This document shows positions 59,383-64,000 of a stretch of 64,000 nt of DNA, piece after piece (the stretch's first letter is position 1; the number at the start of each line of letters is the position of its first letter). This DNA is from Variovorax paradoxus (lineage in GTDB: Bacteria; Pseudomonadota; Gammaproteobacteria; Burkholderiales; Burkholderiaceae_C). Both the position numbers and the translations under genes were made by a program. The stretch lies in assembly GCA_016806145.1 (NCBI GenBank), contig CP063166.1:2604001-2668000 (forward strand), read 5' to 3'. The notes under the pieces are model-generated. The model made no database searches. It was not told the DNA's origin and saw only the letters and a list, made by a program, of their open reading frames with translations.

Positions 59383-59495
59383 CTCCTTCCCCCTTTGGGG
59401 GAAGGTCGGGATGGGGGCACCGAGCGGTCGATGTGCGCGGGGCGATGGATGCGCCCGGTGCCCCCACCCCGGCCCTCCCCCAGCGGGGGAGGGAG
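59383..59495. repeat. Long nested inverted repeat
   Basis: A roughly 39-bp arm (from CTCCTTCCCCCTTTGGGGG to GGGGGCACC) pairs imperfectly with its complement at the end, around a 35-bp centre. Each arm holds its own short hairpin, CCCCCTTTGGGGG and CCCCCAGCGGGGG. It separates two convergent genes and could terminate both. It is of a different family from the 17480/47021 repeats. Confidence 0.8.
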
Positions 59496-59499
59496 CAAA

Positions 59500-61227
59500 T
59501 CAGGAATGGCCGTCCACGCGCATCTGGAACAGGAAGTACGGCGGGATGCACGCGCCGCGCCCCTCGGGCTGGCCTTCGGCCTGCGCGCAGATGTAGTCGT
59601 CGCGGCAGGGCGCGGTGGCCGAGCAGCTGCGCAGGTTGCCGGGGCGCGTGTGCTTCGCAAGGCATTCGCCGAACGGGCGCTTCGCCGCCAGGCACTGGTT
59701 GAAATCGCTGAGGATCGCGATGCCGCCGCAGGTGCCGTTCGGGTCCTTGGGATCGCAGGGGCCCGAGCACATGCCGCCCGGGAAGCCGACCGAGGTCTTC
59801 TCGCAGACCGAGGCGGCGCCTTCGCAGGCGGTGCGCGGCAGCTTCTCGGCGCGGTCGAGCCAGGGGTTGGCCGAGGCCGTGATGCGCGTGGGTTCGCAGC
59901 GCGTGCCGACGATTGCCGGTTCCGGTCGTGTGTTTGCATCGAGCGGCTCGGCGAGCGGCCGGAACGGGTCGGGCTTCGGCGTGGTCAACGCTTCCTGCAG
60001 GTAGCGTGCACGCCGCGCGAGTTCGTCCTGCAGATGCGGCGAGTGCGGCACCGCGAGCGCATTGCCGGGCGTGAAGCTGCGCGAGGCGCCGCGGCGATCG
60101 ACGCCCAGCAGATGGAAGCCCGCGACCGCGCGGCTCTGGTGGCAGCCCATGCAACTGAGGTCGTCGAGCCGGCGCAGCAGGGCGCGTGGCGACTGCAGCG
60201 TGCGGCTGCCGGGCACGGCCTGCCATTCGCTTTCGGCGAAGAGCTGTTCGAACGGGCGGTTGGCGAGGCGCTCGAGGCCGCGCGGCGCGACCGAGATGGC
60301 CTCGGTGGCGAGGAAGCGCTCGGGAATCCTGAGCGTGGCTTCGTCGAGTGCGCGCAGGTTCTCGGGCTGGCGAAGCCATTGCTCGAGTTCCTGGCGCAGC
60401 GGTGCGCTGGCCTTGAGCTTCGCGACGTCGGGCGTGTTCTCGAGCGGGCCCACGTCGTAGCGCTTCGCGCCGGCATTCCAGCGGAAGGCGCGCAGCATGT
60501 ATTCGGCATGGCCGCCGAGATCGGGCCGCACGGCCGAGGGCCAGCGCACGCTCTGCAGGTTCACCGTGAGTTGCGAGATGCGTGCGGGCGCGAGCCGCTG
60601 CGGCGCGAGCGGACCGTCGGCCGACACCAGCCAGCGGCCCAGCGCCTCGTCGGCCATCGCAGCCTGCGGCGGCTGCCAGCGCTTCGCGGCCGAGGCGCAG
60701 CCGCCGTCGGCATCGGGCGCGTCGCCGCGCAGCTCGACGTTGACGGTCATCGGCAGCCGCGACTGCATCGCGCTCGTGCGGTAGGCGAGGCGGTACACCA
60801 GACGGGTCTCGCCGCAGGCGCCGTCCTGGAACGGGCGGCGGTCCATGCGGTTGGCCACGCCCACCAGTTCGAAGAAGGCATCGGGGCTCGCGAGCCAGCG
60901 TGCGTCGAACAGGCGGTGCGGGTACTTGGCGATGCCGACGCCGGCCTGCTTGTCGCGGCGCTGGATGGCCGCGAGGCTGGCGCCGAGGGGACCGGCGATG
61001 GAGCGCCACGCATTCGAGCGCATCAGCGCCTGGGTGCTAGCGATGCCGTCGGCGGCCGGCGTTTCGGCCAGCCAGTGCGCGAAGCCCGCGCCGGACTTCT
61101 CGGCCGCCTGCAGCGCGGCGGGCTCGGTGACGAGCAGCAGCGGCTCGGCCGCGTGGGCGGTGGCGAAGAGGGAGGCCAGCGCGAGGCCGGCGAGCAGGCG
61201 GTGTGGGAGCAGCAGCACGCGGACCAT
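59500..61227 (-). CDS. Secreted mono-heme c-type protein with Cys-rich tail
   Basis: The product has 575 residues with a signal peptide (LLAGLALASLFATAHAAE). One heme c motif is present, CMGCH (Cys359, Cys362, His363), inside LRRLDDLSCMGCHQSRAVAG. The C-terminal 130 residues hold about 12 Cys (CEKTSVGFPGGMCSGPCDP; CLAKHTRPGNLRSCSATAPC), likely disulfides. I do not recognise the family. Placement in the periplasm and one covalent heme suggest electron transfer or peroxide/redox chemistry. No other cytochrome genes are adjacent. Confidence 0.75.
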   Translation of the reverse strand: MVRVLLLPHRLLAGLALASLFATAHAAEPLLLVTEPAALQAAEKSGAGFAHWLAETPAADGIASTQALMRSNAWRSIAGPLGASLAAIQRRDKQAGVGIAKYPHRLFDARWLASPDAFFELVGVANRMDRRPFQDGACGETRLVYRLAYRTSAMQSRLPMTVNVELRGDAPDADGGCASAAKRWQPPQAAMADEALGRWLVSADGPLAPQRLAPARISQLTVNLQSVRWPSAVRPDLGGHAEYMLRAFRWNAGAKRYDVGPLENTPDVAKLKASAPLRQELEQWLRQPENLRALDEATLRIPERFLATEAISVAPRGLERLANRPFEQLFAESEWQAVPGSRTLQSPRALLRRLDDLSCMGCHQSRAVAGFHLLGVDRRGASRSFTPGNALAVPHSPHLQDELARRARYLQEALTTPKPDPFRPLAEPLDANTRPEPAIVGTRCEPTRITASANPWLDRAEKLPRTACEGAASVCEKTSVGFPGGMCSGPCDPKDPNGTCGGIAILSDFNQCLAAKRPFGECLAKHTRPGNLRSCSATAPCRDDYICAQAEGQPEGRGACIPPYFLFQMRVDGHS

Positions 61228-61280
61228 TGTGCCGCGAGGGTCCACCGGATCCCGCCGCGAAAGAACCTCACGAGCCGAGC

Positions 61281-61349
61281 TTGGCCTGTGCCGAGCTTGT
61301 CCAAGGATCGACGCCTCGCGCTGCGCTTCGACAAGCTCAGCGTGAACGG
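61281..61349. repeat. Dispersed hairpin repeat, partial copy 3
   Basis: Only one arm, GCTTCGACAAGCTCAGCGTG then AACGG (61325-61349), matches the 17480 element. The left side is diverged (GAGCTTGGCC..GAGCTTGTCC). It lies between the mono-heme gene and the next minus-strand gene. Confidence 0.6.
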
Positions 61350-61387
61350 TTTTTTCGGGTTGGAAGCGATACGTGGGCGAGGGCTGA

Positions 61388-61768
61388 TCAGCCGGCGATC
61401 AGCGCGGCATCGACCACCCGCACGCGGTGGTCGATGTAGTAGCCGCCGAACTCGGTGTAGCGCAGCACCAGCCGCGCGCAGGCGCTGCAGCGGTAGACGT
61501 CGCAGCGGTTGTACGGGAAGTGCGCGACCGAGATCGGCGCCTCGGGCGAGTCGTAGCGCGTGCCGGCCGGGTGGAATTCCTCGAACGTGGGTTCGTAGGT
61601 ATCGGGGTCGCGTAGCGTGCCGACCTGCTCCATCAGCGCCGCGGGCCAGCGCTCCTCGGTGATGCTTTCCCAGGCCTTGGCGTCCTGCAGGCGGCAGGCG
61701 CAGGTGGGGCGTGTGGGCGTGGCGGCTTCGGCGAGCCGGCGGAGGGCGAGGGTATCTAGCAAGGTCAT
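61388..61768 (-). CDS. Conserved-looking hypothetical protein
   Basis: The product has 126 residues. Cys residues at CACRLQD, NRCDVYRCSACARL suggest one metal site. The C-terminus YTEFGGYYIDHRVRVVDAAL looks like a structured beta sheet. I have seen similar annotation as hypothetical but recall no function. It lies between the mono-heme gene and soxR on the same strand. Confidence 0.65.
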   Translation of the reverse strand: MTLLDTLALRRLAEAATPTRPTCACRLQDAKAWESITEERWPAALMEQVGTLRDPDTYEPTFEEFHPAGTRYDSPEAPISVAHFPYNRCDVYRCSACARLVLRYTEFGGYYIDHRVRVVDAALIAG

Positions 61769-61816
61769 GCGCGCACGGAGTCTAGTGCGCGCGCCATGTC
61801 CGAGCGTGGCGCGGGC

Positions 61817-62281
61817 TCAAGGCGGATCGTCGAGCAGCACAGCCCCCGGCCCCTCGGCGCCCAGCCTGTCGCCGGGATTGCGCAGCGGGCAGTCGGTCAT
61901 CGACAGGCAGCCGCAGCCGATGCATTCGCCGAGGTCGTCGCGCAGCCGGGTCAGCACGCGGATGCGCGCGTCGAGCTCGTCGCGCCAGTGCGCGGACAGG
62001 GCCTTCCACTGCGCGGCGTTGAGGATGCGCCCCTCGGGCAGCCGCGACAGCGAGTCGCGGATGGTCTCGAGCGGAATGCCCGTGCGCTGCGCCACGCGGA
62101 TCACCGCGATGTGGCGCAGCACCTCGCGCGGATAGCGGCGCTGGTTGCCCTCGCTGCGCCAGCCCTTGATCAGTCCCTTCGATTCGTAGAAGTGCACCGT
62201 CGAGACGGCGACGCCGCTGCGCCGGGCGACCTCGCCGACGGTCAGGACCTTGGCGGGCTCGGCGGGATGGTTCTCTGGCAT
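61817..62281 (-). CDS. soxR: SoxR redox-sensing MerR-family activator
   Basis: The product has 154 residues. The MerR helix-turn-helix is [20 protein letters not shown]. The redox [2Fe-2S] cluster is [12 protein letters not shown], the SoxR spacing. The short C-terminal tail is acidic. SoxR is oxidised or nitrosylated by redox-cycling drugs and then activates its target promoter. It is transcribed 66 bases after a doxX-like gene whose promoter carries a SoxR box. Confidence 0.95.
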   Translation of the reverse strand: MPENHPAEPAKVLTVGEVARRSGVAVSTVHFYESKGLIKGWRSEGNQRRYPREVLRHIAVIRVAQRTGIPLETIRDSLSRLPEGRILNAAQWKALSAHWRDELDARIRVLTRLRDDLGECIGCGCLSMTDCPLRNPGDRLGAEGPGAVLLDDPP

Positions 62282-62347
62282 GGCGGAAAGGCTCGGAGTC
62301 GGATCGGCGTCTTATAGGCGATATGGGTGATAGAGGCGATGTGGTGC

Positions 62348-62761
62348 TCAGCCGCCGAGCTGCCGCCGCAGGTGGCTCGCGATCGCCGCCGCGAGCAGCC
62401 CGCCGATGATGGAGACATGCTCGAGCGCGAAGTACAGCGACAGCGTGGCGCGCGGCTCGGGCAGCGACCAGAAGCGATGCACGATCGCGATCGTGAGCAG
62501 CAGGAACACCGAGAGCGCGCCGGCGCCCAGCCACACGGCGCGGTCGACCAGCAGCAGCAGCGAGCCGGCCAGCAGCACGAAGATGGTGGCGACGTTGAAG
62601 GCCCAGGCCGGCTCGAGGCCCGCCGCGCGCATCTCGCCCACCCCGCCCGCGAAGTTCAGCGCCTTGGCAAGGCCCGACGCGGCAAAGACCACGGCGAGAA
62701 GTATCCGGGCGGCCAGCCACAGCAGTTGACTTTCCAACACGGCATCGATCCACGACCTCAT
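62348..62761 (-). CDS. DoxX family membrane protein
   Basis: The product has 137 residues from ATG 62761, which has GGAG at eight bases; ATG 62767 is too close to it. Four hydrophobic segments fit DoxX (ILLAVVFAASGLAKALNFAG; FNVATIFVLLAGSLLLLVDR; LSVFLLLTIAIVHRFW; LEHVSIIGGLLAAAIASHL). DoxX proteins act in membrane redox homeostasis. It is the probable SoxR-activated gene, in one unit with soxR. Confidence 0.85.
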   Translation of the reverse strand: MRSWIDAVLESQLLWLAARILLAVVFAASGLAKALNFAGGVGEMRAAGLEPAWAFNVATIFVLLAGSLLLLVDRAVWLGAGALSVFLLLTIAIVHRFWSLPEPRATLSLYFALEHVSIIGGLLAAAIASHLRRQLGG

Positions 62762-62849
62762 CAACATAGCTCCTGATTTCGGCGGGACATTCGTTGCCGC
62801 CATGGGTTCATCGGTGAAGCCCACGCGGGTATTCGGGTGAGCGCGGCGG

Positions 62850-62880
62850 ACTGTAAAACCTCAACCAAGCTTGAGGTCAA
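62850..62880 (-). promoter_or_regulatory. SoxR-dependent promoter of the doxX-soxR unit
   Basis: On the minus strand TTGACC (-35, 62880-62875) and TACAGT (-10, 62855-62850) are separated by 19 bases, the over-long spacer of MerR-family promoters. Within it the SoxR box ACCTCAA-N6-TTGAGGT (62858-62877) matches the known CCTCAAG...CTTGAGG half-sites. Confidence 0.9.
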
Positions 62881-62973
62881 GCGCTGTCGGCACGGAGCGG
62901 AATGGCCAGGTGCGCTACGCTCGCGCCCTGCGCGTTCGCGAGCGAGAGAAGCGGCGGCGCCCAAAGACATCGA

Positions 62974-64000
62974 ATGACACCGAACGAGAACCCAGAAAAC
63001 GCCGGGCCCGGGCCCGATCCAGTGCGAGGCCCTGAAGCGGCCCAGGCACTCGACGCCATGCGCGTGTCTGTCGCGCCCATGATGGACTGGACGGACCGCC
63101 ATTGCAGGTATCTGCACCGCCTGCTGAGCCGCCACGCGCTGCTCTACACGGAGATGGTGACGACCGGCGCGCTGGTGCATGGCGACGTGCCGCGGCACCT
63201 GCGCTTCAACGCCGAGGAGCATCCGCTGGCGCTGCAGCTCGGCGGCAGCGAGCCGGCCGATCTCGCGCATTGCGCGAAGCTCGGCGAGCAATGGGGCTAC
63301 GACGAGATCAATCTCAACTGCGGCTGTCCGAGCGAGCGCGTGCAGCGCGGCGCCTTCGGTGCCTGCCTGATGAACGAGCCGCGGCTGGTGGCCGACTGCG
63401 TGAAGGCGATGGGCGACGCGAGCAGCGTGCCGGTGACGGTGAAGCACCGCATCGGCATCGACAAGATCGAGAGCTACGAGTTCGTGCGCGACTTCGTGGG
63501 CCAGGTCAGCGAGGCCGGTTGCAACACCTTCATCGTGCATGCGCGCAATGCCTGGCTCAAGGGCTTGAGCCCGAAGCAGAATCGCGAGATCCCGCCGCTG
63601 CGCTACGCGCTGGTGCACCGGCTCAAGCACGACTTTCCGGCGCTGAAGTTCTCGATCAACGGCGGCATCACGCTCAATGCACAGGTGCACGAGCACCTGC
63701 GGCTGCTCGACGGGGTGATGGTGGGGCGCGAGGCGTACCACAACCCCTGGTGGCTGGCCGAATGGGACGCGGAGTTCTTCGGCGCGGCACCCTCGGAACG
63801 CACGCGCGAGGAGGTCGAGACCCTGATGTGCGACTACATGGTGCGCGAGGCGGCCGAGCACGGCACGCCGTGGTCGAACATCGCGCGCCACATGCTGGGC
63901 CTGCGCAACGGGTTGCCGGGCGCGCGCCGCTGGCGGCAGGTGTGGAGCGACCACCGCATGAAGAGCAAGTCGCCGCACGAGGTGATGGCGATCGCGCACG
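62974..64000 (+). CDS. dusA: tRNA-dihydrouridine(20/20a) synthase DusA (partial)
   Basis: The gene runs off the right edge after 342 codons. The start ATG 62974 gives about 30 extra residues before VSVAPMMDWTDRHCRYLHRL, the DusA FMN-site start. Other marks are EMVTTGALVHGD, NLNCGCPSERVQRGAFGACL (catalytic Cys), TVKHRIGIDK, FIVHARNAWLKGLSPKQNRE and VMVGREAYHNPWWL. The enzyme reduces U20/U20a in tRNA with NADPH. Confidence 0.95.
   Translation, partial: MTPNENPENAGPGPDPVRGPEAAQALDAMRVSVAPMMDWTDRHCRYLHRLLSRHALLYTEMVTTGALVHGDVPRHLRFNAEEHPLALQLGGSEPADLAHCAKLGEQWGYDEINLNCGCPSERVQRGAFGACLMNEPRLVADCVKAMGDASSVPVTVKHRIGIDKIESYEFVRDFVGQVSEAGCNTFIVHARNAWLKGLSPKQNREIPPLRYALVHRLKHDFPALKFSINGGITLNAQVHEHLRLLDGVMVGREAYHNPWWLAEWDAEFFGAAPSERTREEVETLMCDYMVREAAEHGTPWSNIARHMLGLRNGLPGARRWRQVWSDHRMKSKSPHEVMAIAH

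Overview
The window is a high-GC stretch of bacterial chromosome, most likely from a Comamonadaceae member of the Burkholderiales, with Variovorax as my best guess. I base this on four things: the very GC-rich codon use, three Bug-type (tripartite tricarboxylate) periplasmic receptors that sit outside any TctAB transporter operon, many LysR/IclR/AraC/TetR-controlled catabolic clusters, and dispersed GTTCGGGCTGAGCCTGTCGAAGC-type inverted repeats. The taxonomy is inferred from style and was not tested by any search. I see no rRNA, tRNA or CRISPR.

Left part (1-21.6 kb), catabolic clusters. A minus-strand operon (TIM-barrel isomerase, FAD oxidoreductase, secreted amidase, Tat lipoprotein hydrolase, NIPSNAP-like protein) faces an IclR regulator and is followed by a Bug receptor and a nitrobindin-like protein. 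An ArsR-SRPBCC-GFA operon has a perfect operator palindrome. Next is a LysR-controlled operon of Bug receptor, DUF4863/4-hydroxylaminobenzoate-lyase-like protein, nitroreductase and Rieske oxygenase, which looks like a self-contained nitroaromatic-acid pathway. A second LysR faces a split AtuA-like pair plus another Bug receptor. A large lipoprotein hydrolase and a LysR/NAD(P)H-quinone-reductase pair close this part.

Middle part (21.6-42.9 kb), accessory. Base composition falls between about 21.6 and 28 kb. There are many small orphan genes, several of families known as immunity proteins (Imm33/DUF2185-like, YezG-like) or of unknown function (DUF2625, DUF4019, DUF2314). There is also an IS66 transposase remnant, a gene with an in-frame TGA, an internally deleted GFA gene, and a 100-bp imperfect direct repeat flanking a two-gene cassette. 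A divergent elongation factor Tu gene sits alone behind a roughly 0.5-kb leader holding two tandem units of short ORF plus terminator. Around these are a Bcr/CflA-type exporter, SDR, GNATs, VOC, RibD-like reductase, HxlR regulator with SnoaL and DUF3237 genes, and a DEDDh exonuclease.

Right part (42.9-64 kb), metabolic and stress genes. It holds an orphan 7TM-DISM histidine kinase, a type-B carboxylesterase lipoprotein, an Lrp regulator divergent from an acetolactate-synthase-like enzyme followed by a fused indolepyruvate ferredoxin oxidoreductase, and a TetR-SDR pair. An AraC regulator faces a class II aldolase, amidase and MFS operon. After these come a secreted mono-heme protein, a doxX-soxR unit behind a textbook SoxR promoter (19-bp spacer), and the start of dusA running off the right edge.
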